Positions 26,952-36,987 of a DNA stretch of 64,000 nucleotides are shown one piece after another. This DNA comes from Chryseobacterium sp. 6424 (GTDB lineage: Bacteria > Bacteroidota > Bacteroidia > Flavobacteriales > Weeksellaceae). A program made the position numbers and the translations under genes. Every line of letters starts with the position of its first letter. Position 1 is the first letter of the stretch. The notes beneath the pieces are model-generated. The model was not told the DNA's origin. It did not search any database and was given only the letters and a program-made list of their open reading frames with translations. The DNA lies in assembly GCF_003692615.1 (NCBI RefSeq), contig NZ_CP023540.1, forward strand, positions 1,798,001 through 1,862,000, given 5' to 3'.

Positions 26952-28013
26952 ATGGATTTAATTACCTTTAAGATCATTTTGGTGGTTTCACTTTTCGCAC
27001 TCTCCATGGGAGTTGCCGCCTACTCTACTTGGGGCGAAAGAAAAGTGGCAGCCGCACTTCAGGACAGGATCGGACCAAACCGTGCAGGGCCATTCGGTAT
27101 CTTGCAACCATTGGCTGATGGCGGAAAACTGTTCTTTAAAGAGGGTTTTATTCCTCAGAATGCCGACCGTTTTCTATTCTACCTCGGGCCGGCGATTACG
27201 ATGTTTGTTTCACTTATTACCGGCGCGGTAATCCCATGGGGTAAAAGTCTGAATATCGGCGGGACTTCGTTTGATATTCAGGTAGCCAATATTGATATTG
27301 GTGTACTGTATCTTATCGGGATGGTATCCATCGGTGTTTACGGAATGATGATTGGTGGCTGGGCTTCCAACAACAAGTATTCATTAATCGGCGCGATCCG
27401 TGCTTCTTCGCAGATGATTTCTTATGAACTGGCGATGGGACTTTCACTGTTATCCATCATTCTGATGGCGGGCAGTTTAGACCTTTACGCGATTACATCT
27501 TCCCAAGGGGAAGGCAAAATCTGGGGTTTGATACCAATCGATGGCATGAACTGGAACATCTTCTATCAACCATTGGCTTTTATCATTTTCCTTGTAGCGG
27601 CACTTGCGGAAACCAACCGTCACCCATTCGATTTGCCCGAATGTGAATCGGAGCTTGTAAATGGTTATATGACAGAATATTCATCCATGAACTTCGGGCA
27701 ATATATGTTTGGGGAATATGTGAACATGTTTATTTCTAACGCTTTAATCGCTACGCTGTTCTTCGGTGGCTTCAATTATCCAGGTATCAACTGGGTATCT
27801 GAAAACTGGGGCGAAAATACCGCGGGTATCCTGAGTATTCTGGCGATGCTGTTTAAAGTGATCATTGGAATCCTGATCTTTATGTGGATCCGATGGACGA
27901 TCCCGAGATTCCGTTACGACCAGTTGATGCATTTAGGATGGAAAAGTTTGATCCCGCTTGCCCTGCTGAACTTAATTGTAACTGCCGCGGTCATCATCTT
28001 TTTTGCACAATAA
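26952..28013 (+). CDS. nuoH: NADH-quinone oxidoreductase subunit H
   Basis: 353 aa, about eight membrane helices. Conserved WGERKVAAALQDRIGPNRAG, QPLADGGKLFFKEGFIP and ETNRHPFDLPECESELVNGY line the quinone channel. It joins the peripheral arm to the membrane arm. nuoI follows after 52 bases. Confidence 0.96.
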   Translation: MDLITFKIILVVSLFALSMGVAAYSTWGERKVAAALQDRIGPNRAGPFGILQPLADGGKLFFKEGFIPQNADRFLFYLGPAITMFVSLITGAVIPWGKSLNIGGTSFDIQVANIDIGVLYLIGMVSIGVYGMMIGGWASNNKYSLIGAIRASSQMISYELAMGLSLLSIILMAGSLDLYAITSSQGEGKIWGLIPIDGMNWNIFYQPLAFIIFLVAALAETNRHPFDLPECESELVNGYMTEYSSMNFGQYMFGEYVNMFISNALIATLFFGGFNYPGINWVSENWGENTAGILSILAMLFKVIIGILIFMWIRWTIPRFRYDQLMHLGWKSLIPLALLNLIVTAAVIIFFAQ

Positions 28014-28065
28014 AAAAATAAAGTTTTCTTGCTAAAGTAAAGTTTTAGCTTAAAACCAGAAAAAT

Positions 28066-28614
28066 ATGAAACTTACCAACCGATCTAAAGTAGTCTCGAA
28101 CAAAGAGATGACTTTTATGGAAAAAATATACCTCCCAGGAATTATAAAAGGGATGGGCATTACGCTGAAACATGCCTTGCAAGGCTCTAAAGGAAAAGTG
28201 TATTCTTATCCTGAAGTACAAAAGCCACGCGCTAAGGTATGGCGCGGCCTGCATGTACTGAAACGTGATGAGGAAGGTCGCGAGCGTTGTACGGCCTGCG
28301 GACTTTGTGCCGTGGTATGTCCTGCTGAAGCCATTACGATGACTGCTGCAGAACGTACGAAAGAGGAAAAGCACCTTTATCGCGAAGAAAAATACGCTTC
28401 TGTATATGAAATTAATATGCTGCGCTGTATTTTCTGTGGTCTTTGTGAAGAAGCTTGCCCGAAATCTGCGGTTTACCTTACCGATCGTTTGGTAGATGTG
28501 GAACTGAACCGTGGCAGCTTTGTGTACGGCAAAGATAAACTTGTGGAAAAAATCAACGCGCGGATTGATGTATCAGACCGCCAAAGCGAAAGACAAAAAA
28601 AAGCAGTTAAATAG
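28066..28614 (+). CDS. nuoI: NADH-quinone oxidoreductase subunit I
   Basis: 182 aa with two ferredoxin-type [4Fe-4S] motifs: C75, C78, C81, C85 (CTACGLCAVVCP) and C121, C124, C127, C131 (CIFCGLCEEACP), clusters N6a and N6b. It passes electrons from NuoG to NuoB. Its stop is directly followed by the nuoJ ATG. Confidence 0.96.
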   Translation: MKLTNRSKVVSNKEMTFMEKIYLPGIIKGMGITLKHALQGSKGKVYSYPEVQKPRAKVWRGLHVLKRDEEGRERCTACGLCAVVCPAEAITMTAAERTKEEKHLYREEKYASVYEINMLRCIFCGLCEEACPKSAVYLTDRLVDVELNRGSFVYGKDKLVEKINARIDVSDRQSERQKKAVK

Positions 28615-29109
28615 ATGGAACAGATTATATTTTTCCTTGTAGCATTGTTGGCTGTTGCCAGCGCATTCTATTTTGTTTTCGCACGTAATCCGCTGTATGC
28701 TATTTTATCGTTAATCGTTACGTTTTTCTCGATTGCGGCCATGTATATTCTGCTGAACGCCCAGTTCCTCGGGATTGTACAGATTATCGTGTATGCCGGT
28801 GCCATCATGGTGCTCTTCCTTTACATCCTGATGATGCTGAACCTGAATAAAGCTGACGAAAGCAAAAAGCAAAACATCAGCAAGTTTATCGGTGTATTTG
28901 CGGCGGGGATTCTCCTAATCGGGATTTTAGGGGCTTTCAAAGGTCTTAACGCCACTACATATGGTGCAGATGCGCATACATCTGTAGGTTTAACCAAAGA
29001 TCTGGGTCGTTTGTTATTCAACGAATATGTGTTGCCGTTTGAACTGGCCTCTATCCTCATTCTGGCAGGTATCGTAGGCTCTGTTCTTATCGGTAAAAAA
29101 GATCTGTAA
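28615..29109 (+). CDS. nuoJ: NADH-quinone oxidoreductase subunit J
   Basis: 164 aa, five membrane helices; AQFLGIVQIIVYAGAIMVLF is the conserved TM3 with its pi-bulge region. Membrane subunit at the junction with the quinone arm. Starts immediately after the nuoI stop, so translation is probably coupled. Confidence 0.94.
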   Translation: MEQIIFFLVALLAVASAFYFVFARNPLYAILSLIVTFFSIAAMYILLNAQFLGIVQIIVYAGAIMVLFLYILMMLNLNKADESKKQNISKFIGVFAAGILLIGILGAFKGLNATTYGADAHTSVGLTKDLGRLLFNEYVLPFELASILILAGIVGSVLIGKKDL

Positions 29110-29157
29110 AACATTATTCCTAAAATTTAGTAAAAATCTTAGGTCATAAAAAATATT

Positions 29158-29487
29158 ATGGGAGAAGTAAATTCATTTATACAGGCTGTGCCGCTGGAGT
29201 ATTTTATAATTCTCAGCGCACTACTTTTCTGCCTGGGCGTTTTGGGCGTGTTAATCCGCAAGAACGCAATCATCATTCTGGGTTGTGTGGAACTGATGCT
29301 GAACTCTGTCAACCTGATGCTGGCCGCATTCTCCAGCTATAAAGGAGATGGTAACGGGCAGATCCTCGTGTTTTTCATTATGGTAGTGGCGGCTGCCGAA
29401 GTGGCCATTGGCCTGGCCATTATCGCTATGATGTACCGCAACACCAAATCTGTGGACATCAGTATTTTTAATAAATTAAGAGGATAA
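29158..29487 (+). CDS. nuoK: NADH-quinone oxidoreductase subunit K
   Basis: 109 aa with three membrane helices and the buried glutamates needed for proton transfer in GCVELMLNSVNLMLAAFS and VVAAAEVAIGLAII. Next gene nuoL begins seven bases later. Confidence 0.95.
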   Translation: MGEVNSFIQAVPLEYFIILSALLFCLGVLGVLIRKNAIIILGCVELMLNSVNLMLAAFSSYKGDGNGQILVFFIMVVAAAEVAIGLAIIAMMYRNTKSVDISIFNKLRG

Positions 29488-29494
29488 GGAGAGT

Positions 29495-31390
29495 ATGGAA
29501 AATTTAATTTACGCATTAATACTTTTGCCACTTGCCGGGTTTCTTGTGAACGGACTTTTCGGGAAGAAGATGCCAAAAATGGTGGTCGGCACTATCGCGA
29601 CACTGGTGGTATTCGCAGCTTTTTGTATCGCTGTAAGCCTTTTCGCCCAGTTTGAAGCAGATTCTCAGCCTGTTATTGTACGTGCTTTCGAATGGTTTCG
29701 GGTAAATGGTGTACAAGTGAACTTCAGTTTTCAGGTTGACCAGCTATCACTGATGATGACGATGATTATTACGGGCATCGGTTCGCTTATCCATCTTTAT
29801 TCTATCGGTTATATGAGCCATGACAAAGGTTTTTATAAATTCTTTGCTTATCTTAACTTATTCATCTTCTCGATGTTACTGCTTGTACTTGGCAGCAACT
29901 ATCTTATTTTATTCATCGGTTGGGAAGGGGTTGGCTTATGCTCTTACCTGTTAATTGGTTTCTGGTACACTAACCAAGAATATGGCGCGGCCGCCAGAAA
30001 GGCTTTTATCATGAACCGAATTGGTGATCTTGGGATGATTATGGGTATTCTGATGATTGCCTACCAAACCAACGCGGTAGATTTCCTTTCTGTAGCACAG
30101 AATTCATCAAAATTTGAGCTTGACTCACCGATCATTATCTTCATTACCATCAGTTTATTTATCGGTGCGGTAGGTAAATCCGCCCAGGTTCCTTTATTCA
30201 CGTGGCTTCCAGATGCGATGGCTGGCCCAACACCGGTGTCTGCATTAATTCACGCGGCAACAATGGTGACCGCCGGTATTTATTTGGTGGTACGTTCCAA
30301 CTTTTTATTCTCGCTGGCGCCATCCACTATGGAGGTGATCCTTTTCATCGGGTTGTTAACGGCTTTAGTAGCGGCATTTATCGGTCTTCGACAGAATGAT
30401 ATTAAGAAAGTGCTGGCCTACTCTACTGTTTCGCAGCTTGGCTTCATGTTCGTGGCATTGGGTGTTGGCGCTTATACTACTGCCATGTTCCATCTGATGA
30501 CGCATGCTTTCTTCAAGGCATTGCTGTTCCTTGGTTCCGGCTCGGTGATCCATGCCATGAGTGGTGAACAGGATATGCGTTTCATGGGAGGTTTAAAAAA
30601 GATTATTCCTGTAACTCATATTACCTTCCTTATCGGTACGTTGGCGATTTCGGGCTTCCCGTTCCTTTCGGGGATGATCTCAAAAGATGAAATCTTAACC
30701 AGCGTGTATGGCAACAACCCCTTGCTTTGGGGTGTACTGTTCATCGTAGCTACTTTAACGGCTATCTATATGTTCCGTGCGTACTACCTTACTTTCCATG
30801 GGGAATTTCGCGGTACTGAAGCGCAGAAAGCTCACCTGCATGAAAGTCCTAAAACCATGACAATCCCGCTCATCATTCTTGCAGCCTTGTCAATCATCGG
30901 TGGTTTCATCAACCTTCCACATTTCATTGGCCATGGTGAATATGCCTTCCTTGGTGAATGGCTGAACAATATTTATGTGTACGATACAGATTTGCCTACT
31001 GTACCTTTCGGAACAGAGATGATTTTGCTGAGCCTTACCGTCATCATGTTCTTTACGGTTTGGTTTGTGGTGAAAAACATCTATGTGAATAAGAAAAAAA
31101 TGGCTTTGCCTGATGAAAAATATACCGGCTGGGAAAGACTCTCGAACCGAAAACTATATCTTGATGAATTGAATAACGCGATCATCGTGCGTTTTATTGA
31201 AGGATTGGGTGTTGGTGGCAACATGTTCGACAAAGGTGTCCTAAACAGATTTGTTGATTTCATCGGTAGTGGTGCCGAAGATTCCGGGCGAGCGGCGAAA
31301 CGTCTTCAGAACGGAAATGTAGAGAACTATGTGCTCATCATGTCTCTGGCTATCGGAATTATCTTAATTGTTAACTTTTTATTACAATAG
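29495..31390 (+). CDS. nuoL: NADH-quinone oxidoreductase subunit L
   Basis: 631 aa antiporter-like subunit with about 16 membrane helices. LILFIGWEGVGLCSYLLIGF carries the key glutamate and GKSAQVPLFTWLPDAMAGPT the TM7 lysine region; TPVSALIHAATMVTAGIYLV is also conserved. The long C-terminal amphipathic helix that runs along the membrane arm lies at about 535-600. nuoM follows three bases later. Confidence 0.96.
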   Translation: MENLIYALILLPLAGFLVNGLFGKKMPKMVVGTIATLVVFAAFCIAVSLFAQFEADSQPVIVRAFEWFRVNGVQVNFSFQVDQLSLMMTMIITGIGSLIHLYSIGYMSHDKGFYKFFAYLNLFIFSMLLLVLGSNYLILFIGWEGVGLCSYLLIGFWYTNQEYGAAARKAFIMNRIGDLGMIMGILMIAYQTNAVDFLSVAQNSSKFELDSPIIIFITISLFIGAVGKSAQVPLFTWLPDAMAGPTPVSALIHAATMVTAGIYLVVRSNFLFSLAPSTMEVILFIGLLTALVAAFIGLRQNDIKKVLAYSTVSQLGFMFVALGVGAYTTAMFHLMTHAFFKALLFLGSGSVIHAMSGEQDMRFMGGLKKIIPVTHITFLIGTLAISGFPFLSGMISKDEILTSVYGNNPLLWGVLFIVATLTAIYMFRAYYLTFHGEFRGTEAQKAHLHESPKTMTIPLIILAALSIIGGFINLPHFIGHGEYAFLGEWLNNIYVYDTDLPTVPFGTEMILLSLTVIMFFTVWFVVKNIYVNKKKMALPDEKYTGWERLSNRKLYLDELNNAIIVRFIEGLGVGGNMFDKGVLNRFVDFIGSGAEDSGRAAKRLQNGNVENYVLIMSLAIGIILIVNFLLQ

Positions 31391-31393
31391 TAA

Positions 31394-32887
31394 ATGTCGT
31401 ATCTCTTATTAACATTCCTTCTATTGCCTCTGGTAGGTTCTGCAGTAGTGTTCGCGTGGAAGAATCCCGCAAGTAAACTGGTGGCGCTGGGATTTGCATT
31501 TGCACAAATGTTCCTCACCTTTTATATGCTTTCCGGGTTTGATTTTAAGCCTACTGTAGATGGTGTTCTTCAGTATGAGATTAATTACCCGTGGTCTCAG
31601 TTTATAAAAAGTAACCTGCATTTCGGTATTGATGGCATGAGTATGGTGCTTTTGCTGCTTACGAACATCCTTACCCCATTAATCATTTTGTCTTCATTTA
31701 ATGAGAAGCCTGGGTACAGAAACACGTTTTATGGTCTTATCCTGCTGATGCAGTTTGGCCTTATCGGAGTTTTCACTGCGTTGGATGGGCTTCTATTCTA
31801 TATCTTCTGGGAAGTAACGCTGATACCGATTTGGTTAATCGCCGGAATTTGGGGGCAGGAGAATAAAAAAATACAGTTTACCACGAAGTTCTTCGTCTAC
31901 ACCTTTGTAGGGTCGCTGTTTATGTTGTTGGGTTTTATCTACGTTTACACCAACTCCGCCTCGTTTGCACTTACAGATATGTACAATGCTGAGTTGAACG
32001 CTACCGAACAGACGGTTGTTTTCTGGTTTATCTTCTTTGCGTTTGCTGTTAAACTCCCGATTTTCCCATTCCACTCCTGGCAGTCCGATACATATACTTA
32101 CTCGCCGACACAAGGTACGATGCTCTTATCGGGTATCATGCTGAAGATGGCAGTATATGGCGTCTTAAGATATTTGCTTCCGGTGGCACCAGAACCTGTG
32201 TTGGGCATTTCAGGTAAAATCGTCCTCGTACTTGCGATTGTAGGGATTGTACACGGTGCGCTGATTGCCATCGCACAAAACGATTCCAAACGAATCCTCG
32301 CTTATTCTTCGCTCTCCCACGTAGGATTGATGGTGGCAGGTATTATGGCTTCCGCAATCCTTACCATGGAAGGTACACTAATGATTGAAGGGGGCGAAGG
32401 CGCTTTGATACAGGCATTTGCCCACGGTATCAATGTGACGGGACTTTTCTACTGTGCCGATATTCTATATAAAAGATTTAAAACCCGCGACATCCGTCAG
32501 ATGGGTGGTTTAGCGAAAGTAGCTCCTAAATTTGCGGTACTTTTCATGATTATATTGCTGGGTTCGGTTGGTTTACCTTTAACAAATGGTTTCATTGGAG
32601 AATTTATCCTTATTAAATCCATTTTTGATCTTAACAAACTAGCCGCTGTCATCGCAGGTTTAACCATGATTTTCTCGGCGGTGTATCTGTTCCGTTTCTA
32701 TGGCAAAGCCATGTTTGGGGAAGGTGACGAGCGCGTGTTGGCTTCCGCTGAAGACCTTTCTGCGGTAGAATTTTCGGTGCTTGCCTCTTTAGCGGTATTC
32801 GTTATTCTGCTGGGACTTTTCCCACAGCCGGTGATCGAAATGGTGGGCAGCCCACTGAAGTTTATTTTTACTTCTATGCTGAATTAA
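31394..32887 (+). CDS. nuoM: NADH-quinone oxidoreductase subunit M
   Basis: 497 aa antiporter-like subunit, about 14 membrane helices; IFWEVTLIPIWLIAGIWG holds the conserved glutamate, and FAVKLPIFPFHSWQSDTYTY the lysine and histidine region. Spaced three bases from nuoL and 79 bases from nuoN. Confidence 0.96.
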   Translation: MSYLLLTFLLLPLVGSAVVFAWKNPASKLVALGFAFAQMFLTFYMLSGFDFKPTVDGVLQYEINYPWSQFIKSNLHFGIDGMSMVLLLLTNILTPLIILSSFNEKPGYRNTFYGLILLMQFGLIGVFTALDGLLFYIFWEVTLIPIWLIAGIWGQENKKIQFTTKFFVYTFVGSLFMLLGFIYVYTNSASFALTDMYNAELNATEQTVVFWFIFFAFAVKLPIFPFHSWQSDTYTYSPTQGTMLLSGIMLKMAVYGVLRYLLPVAPEPVLGISGKIVLVLAIVGIVHGALIAIAQNDSKRILAYSSLSHVGLMVAGIMASAILTMEGTLMIEGGEGALIQAFAHGINVTGLFYCADILYKRFKTRDIRQMGGLAKVAPKFAVLFMIILLGSVGLPLTNGFIGEFILIKSIFDLNKLAAVIAGLTMIFSAVYLFRFYGKAMFGEGDERVLASAEDLSAVEFSVLASLAVFVILLGLFPQPVIEMVGSPLKFIFTSMLN

Positions 32888-32966
32888 AAAATTAAATAAT
32901 TAAGAAAAACAAAGCTCGGGACTTCATGTAATTGACTTTTCGGCTTAAATCTCAAATCTAAATTAA

Positions 32967-34346
32967 ATGAGCGTTCTAATAATTATATTCCTTACCGCAG
33001 TGGCAGCGCTTTTTGCTGGGGTGTATGAACAAGGAAGATTCTCTAGATACATCAGCATCCTGGGACTTTTAGTGGCATTCTATGTAAGTTTCTTACCAGA
33101 GGCTGATTTTTTTGCCCAGTACAAATCGATGTTTGAATATACTGCCAACGCAGCCCTTTTCACGAAAGTTGCATTGGTGGTAACATTGCTGATTTTTTTC
33201 CTGGGCGGCTTTGCGTTCAGTAATCACCGCAGCCATCAGTCGGAACTGTATGCACTGATGCTTTTCGCTTTGTGCGGAGGGATTGTACTGTTTGGTTTTC
33301 AAAATTTGGTGACGTTATTTCTTGGTGTAGAAATTCTTTCTATCCCGTTATATGTACTGGCAGGAAGTAACAAGACCGACCTGCGTTCCAATGAAGCCTC
33401 CATCAAATATTTTCTGATGGGCGCGTTTGCAACAGGATTCCTGCTTTTTGGTATCGCGTTGGTTTATGGAAGCTCCAGCAGTTTTGATCTGTACCAAATC
33501 CATGAATATTCGGTAAATAACCCTAAAGATTTCATTTTTGCCGCGGGTGCAGTGCTGATGTTGGCTGCCTTGGCGTTTAAAGTTTCGATGGCGCCGTTCC
33601 ATATGTGGAGCCCGGATGTTTACCAGGGGTCACCTTCATTAATCACCACTTTCATGATGTCTGTGGTAAAGATTTCCGCGTTCTTTGCTTTCTTTAAAGT
33701 GATGACAATAGGATTTTCAGGCATTACCAGTGCTTGGGTTAATATTATCGGGGTATTGATTATTATTACGTTATTCCTAGCGAATACCATGGGACTTGCC
33801 CAAAGTAACGCTAAAAGAATGCTGGCTTACTCCTCTGTATCACACGTAGGTTATCTTGCGCTTATTTTCTTCGGTCTCAACAGCCTTTCTGCCTATAATT
33901 TAGCATTCTACCTATTTGCTTATTCATTGGCAACTATTGGTGTCATGATGTGCCTGATTTGGGTGGAAAAACTAAAGCGCGAAACCTCATTCAACGCGTT
34001 CCGGGGTCTTGCTCAGACAGAACCTTTATTGGCGGTAACCGCAGCCATAGGCATGCTATCGATGGCCGGTATTCCATTGACAGCAGGTTTTATGGGTAAG
34101 TTCGCGATCTTTGCGCAGGCGATCAAGTCGACACCATTCCTGGTGCTTATTGCGATCTTAGGCTCTGCGATTTCAATCGCTTACTACCTGCGGCTGATTA
34201 TGGCGATGTTCTTCCCGAAAGAAAGCAGTTTTAAGACGTCTGAAAGAGTGCCGTTAACTTATAATATTGTAGCAGTATTTATCATTATAGCTTTGGTAGC
34301 GTTCGGGATTTTCCCAGATCTTTTCGCCCGCCAGTTCGGACTTTGA
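32967..34346 (+). CDS. nuoN: NADH-quinone oxidoreductase subunit N
   Basis: 459 aa, third antiporter-like subunit with about 14 helices; FLGVEILSIPLYVLAGSNKT and LAFKVSMAPFHMWSPDVYQG are diagnostic. Last gene of the operon; a strong hairpin follows 22 bases after its stop. The 79-base gap upstream is long enough to hold an internal promoter but I see no clear TAnnTTTG there. Confidence 0.95.
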   Translation: MSVLIIIFLTAVAALFAGVYEQGRFSRYISILGLLVAFYVSFLPEADFFAQYKSMFEYTANAALFTKVALVVTLLIFFLGGFAFSNHRSHQSELYALMLFALCGGIVLFGFQNLVTLFLGVEILSIPLYVLAGSNKTDLRSNEASIKYFLMGAFATGFLLFGIALVYGSSSSFDLYQIHEYSVNNPKDFIFAAGAVLMLAALAFKVSMAPFHMWSPDVYQGSPSLITTFMMSVVKISAFFAFFKVMTIGFSGITSAWVNIIGVLIIITLFLANTMGLAQSNAKRMLAYSSVSHVGYLALIFFGLNSLSAYNLAFYLFAYSLATIGVMMCLIWVEKLKRETSFNAFRGLAQTEPLLAVTAAIGMLSMAGIPLTAGFMGKFAIFAQAIKSTPFLVLIAILGSAISIAYYLRLIMAMFFPKESSFKTSERVPLTYNIVAVFIIIALVAFGIFPDLFARQFGL

Positions 34347-34368
34347 TATTTATTCGCTTAAAGATAAA

Positions 34369-34408
34369 GACGCCGCGCATCACTTTGTGATGCGCGGCGT
34401 CTCTTTAA
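34369..34408 (+). terminator. Strong terminator of the nuo operon
   Basis: Perfect 15-bp GC-rich stem: GACGCCGCGCATCAC (34369-34383) pairs with GTGATGCGCGGCGTC (34387-34401), loop TTT, followed by TCTTTAAT. It lies between the convergent nuoN and FUSC genes and may work in both directions. Confidence 0.85.
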
Positions 34409-34425
34409 TATTGACCACATAAAAT

Positions 34426-35502
34426 CTAAATCTTCTTCAACAATATCTTGGTACCTCTGAATTTCTTTTCCAGGAAAGCAATTACATCTTTGTTGTGAAG
34501 GAATAGACCCGCTGCAAAACCTATCATGCTACCGATAATGGTATCCACCAAGCGCGAATACATCAGCGTGTCGATATCCAGATATTGCACACCTGCTGTT
34601 TCGGCCAGAATGATCGTCATCGGCGTAATAAAGATGGCTGCCAGCAGATAATTTCTTACGATCATCATTTCTGTAAGGAACTGCAGAGAAGCCAGGATAA
34701 ATATCAATGCCAATGCTGTAGGTTGGGTACTGAAGATAAACCAGGTAAGCCCAAGCCCTAAAAAAGTGCCGAAGATCCGGTGCAAATTCCGCTGTGATGT
34801 GTGTGTAAGGTCCTTCCCCTGCAATACGGCCAGCGCAGAGACGGGTATCCAGTAAGGGCTGCCTTCGTCCACGGCATAACCTACCAGCAATGCCGCACCC
34901 AGCGCAACCGCAAGAATAATACTTTCGACGGTTTTTGTGTAACGTGATTTCCGGGGTGTCATTCGTGGGATATCCACCACATGCTTTGCGATATATACGG
35001 AATATAAAAACGCCAAAACTACAGCGAGTATGGAGCCCATCGCGAAAAGCCCAACGTGCGTGGGCAACAGACCAAGATTATGGTCAATATTAGTCGCAAC
35101 GGCGCAAGCCATGATAAAAAAGAAATTCCGCGGCGGCGGAATATCAAAATAAGAGGTGATTAGATGTGCCTGAAAAGCCACAAATGCCAGTGAAAGGGCA
35201 CTGAACCACGGGTTAAAACTGAACAGAAGCCCAATGATGAAAGATAGCGTCATCCCAAACGCACAAAATATTAAATGTGTAATCCGTTTTTCAAGTGAAG
35301 CGTGTGTAAAATACAGAATGGTAAGTGCGCCCATGCAGGCAATATTCCCGAAATAAGGTTTACCCACAAGCCAGCCAGTGAACACACAAAGCCCTACGCA
35401 AATCCCCGCTAAAAGCGGGAAATGCCATCTGCGTTCCGTCTGCTTGATTTCGACAAACGATCTTGCATACTCTCGGAAGGTATGCCGAAACCTCCTTTTC
35501 AT
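34426..35502 (-). CDS. FUSC-family inner-membrane protein, 358 aa
   Basis: Ten or so hydrophobic helices in two blocks (about 20-150 and 180-340), with SPYWIPVSALAVLQGKDLTH and RNLHRIFGTFLGLGLTWF, the fusaric-acid-resistance/aromatic acid exporter pattern. Substrate unknown. I choose ATG 35502 (MKRRFRHTFREYA), two bases past the mazG stop; the frame is open to 35535 but that would overlap mazG. Likely co-transcribed with mazG. Confidence 0.82.
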   Translation of the reverse strand: MKRRFRHTFREYARSFVEIKQTERRWHFPLLAGICVGLCVFTGWLVGKPYFGNIACMGALTILYFTHASLEKRITHLIFCAFGMTLSFIIGLLFSFNPWFSALSLAFVAFQAHLITSYFDIPPPRNFFFIMACAVATNIDHNLGLLPTHVGLFAMGSILAVVLAFLYSVYIAKHVVDIPRMTPRKSRYTKTVESIILAVALGAALLVGYAVDEGSPYWIPVSALAVLQGKDLTHTSQRNLHRIFGTFLGLGLTWFIFSTQPTALALIFILASLQFLTEMMIVRNYLLAAIFITPMTIILAETAGVQYLDIDTLMYSRLVDTIIGSMIGFAAGLFLHNKDVIAFLEKKFRGTKILLKKI

Positions 35503-35504
35503 GA

Positions 35505-36275
35505 TTACAACACGTCTTTCTTTGCTTTTTCCCATAATTCATCCATTTGGGTGAGTGACATATCCGACAGTTCGCGTTTTTCTTCTTTTGCGAGCTGCTC
35601 CATTTTCTGAAAACGTTTAATGAATTTCAGGTTGGTACGTTCCAAAGCAGAATCTGGATTGATGCCGGTGAGTCTGGCGTAATTGATCAATGAGAAAAAA
35701 AGGTCGCCAAGTTCTCCTTCTTTCTTCTGAGGATCTTTTTCGGTATGAAATTCTTGCAGTTCTTCCTCAACTTTTTTCCAGGCTTCCTCGGCATCCGGAA
35801 ACTCGAAACCGATGCCTTTTACTTTCTCCTGTATGCGATAGGCTTTTACGATACTCGGTGTACCTTTGCTGACACCGGAAAGTACGGAGCGGTTACCTTC
35901 TTTAAGTTTCAGTTTCTCCCAATTCTGTTTCACTTCTTCCTCATCTTTTACATGGGTATCGCCATAGATGTGCGGATGCCGGAATATAAGTTTTTCGTTA
36001 AGGGAATTTATAACATCCGCGATATCGAAACTCTCTTTCTCAGAACCAATTTTTGCGTAAAACACCAGATGCAGCAGCACATCGCCGAGTTCTTTTTTAA
36101 TTTCGGGCAGGTCTTCCTGTAGTAAAGCGTCTGAAAGTTCATAGACTTCCTCCAGCGTTAGATGGCGCAGCGATTGCAGGGTTTGCTTTTTATCCCAAGG
36201 GCATTTTTCGCGCAAGTCATCCATGATATCAAGCAAGCGCGAGAAGGCTTCAAGTTTCTGTTCTTTGGTATTCAT
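35505..36275 (-). CDS. mazG: Nucleoside triphosphate pyrophosphohydrolase MazG, 256 aa
   Basis: Two MazG domains: KCPWDKKQTLQSLRHLTLEE with EEVYELSDALL and KELGDVLLHLVFYAKIG near the N-terminus, and VEEELQEFHTEKD with GELGDLFFSLINYAR in the C-terminal half. It hydrolyses NTPs to NMP and pyrophosphate, cleaning nucleotide pools and moderating stress responses. Family length is standard. Overlaps nothing; FUSC starts two bases downstream. Confidence 0.94.
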   Translation of the reverse strand: MNTKEQKLEAFSRLLDIMDDLREKCPWDKKQTLQSLRHLTLEEVYELSDALLQEDLPEIKKELGDVLLHLVFYAKIGSEKESFDIADVINSLNEKLIFRHPHIYGDTHVKDEEEVKQNWEKLKLKEGNRSVLSGVSKGTPSIVKAYRIQEKVKGIGFEFPDAEEAWKKVEEELQEFHTEKDPQKKEGELGDLFFSLINYARLTGINPDSALERTNLKFIKRFQKMEQLAKEEKRELSDMSLTQMDELWEKAKKDVL

Positions 36276-36310
36276 TGCAAATATATATGTGTTTTTTGGG
36301 CATTCGGGAA

Positions 36311-36347
36311 TAAAAAAACCTTGCCAAGGTCGGGACCTGACAAGGTT
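36311..36347 (-). terminator. Terminator of the ruvX-def-DUF5606 run
   Basis: AACCTTG (36317-36323) pairs with CAAGGTT (36341-36347), with an inner AGGTC/GACCT stem; the minus strand continues into TTTTTTTATT. Confidence 0.75.
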
Positions 36348-36377
36348 AGTGCCTTGTGTGTACAGACACCAATTTTA

Positions 36378-36932
36378 TTAACCCATCTTGCGTGGAGTGC
36401 TTTTAGGTGCTGCTTTGGCTGCAGTAGCTTTTACTTTTGGCGTGGCAGCTTTTTCAGTTTTGGGAGCGGCTTTCTTAGTTTCCTTTTTTTCAGTGGCTAT
36501 AGGCTCTTCCTGTTTCTCTTCGGTAGTTTCTTCAGCTTTTACGAAACTTTCTGGTGTAATGTAGCCAGCTTTGCTCAAGATGTTATACCACTGCGCCAGT
36601 TTTTTGATATCTGAAACATAGACACGGTCTGTATCATAATCCGGGAGTGCGGTAAGCATGAAAGCACGGAGTTCGGCATCAGAGGATTTGTGCGAAATGG
36701 TTTCTTTATACTCGTAATTCTTAGCGATATTCTCGAAAACATCAAACAGTGGGACTTCTTTATCAAAAGTGAACATGGCGATATTATCAAGTAGGCTGAC
36801 CTGTGAGGTATTCCCAATGCTGAGTTTTTTCTTCGTTAAAACATCTTCAACGATAAAGCCGTTTTTCAACTGCGAAATTAATTTGTATAATCCCGGTTTG
36901 CCAGAGATTGAAATTATTTTTTCTAACTGCAT
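36378..36932 (-). CDS. DUF5606 protein with lysine/alanine-rich tail, 184 aa
   Basis: The N-terminal 140 residues (MQLEKIISISGKPGLYKLIS, MLTALPDYDTDRVYVSDIKK) match the DUF5606 family common in Flavobacteriia, whose function is unknown. Residues 141-184 are low-complexity, rich in K, A, E and P (ATEKKETKKAAPKTEKAATP) and likely disordered. Cytosolic. Lies 55 bases after def in the same direction. Confidence 0.82.
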   Translation of the reverse strand: MQLEKIISISGKPGLYKLISQLKNGFIVEDVLTKKKLSIGNTSQVSLLDNIAMFTFDKEVPLFDVFENIAKNYEYKETISHKSSDAELRAFMLTALPDYDTDRVYVSDIKKLAQWYNILSKAGYITPESFVKAEETTEEKQEEPIATEKKETKKAAPKTEKAATPKVKATAAKAAPKSTPRKMG

Positions 36933-36987
36933 TTTTTTATTTTTTTTAGTTTAGTTATCTGTTTTTTTGTCGGTTTAATGCTTAATT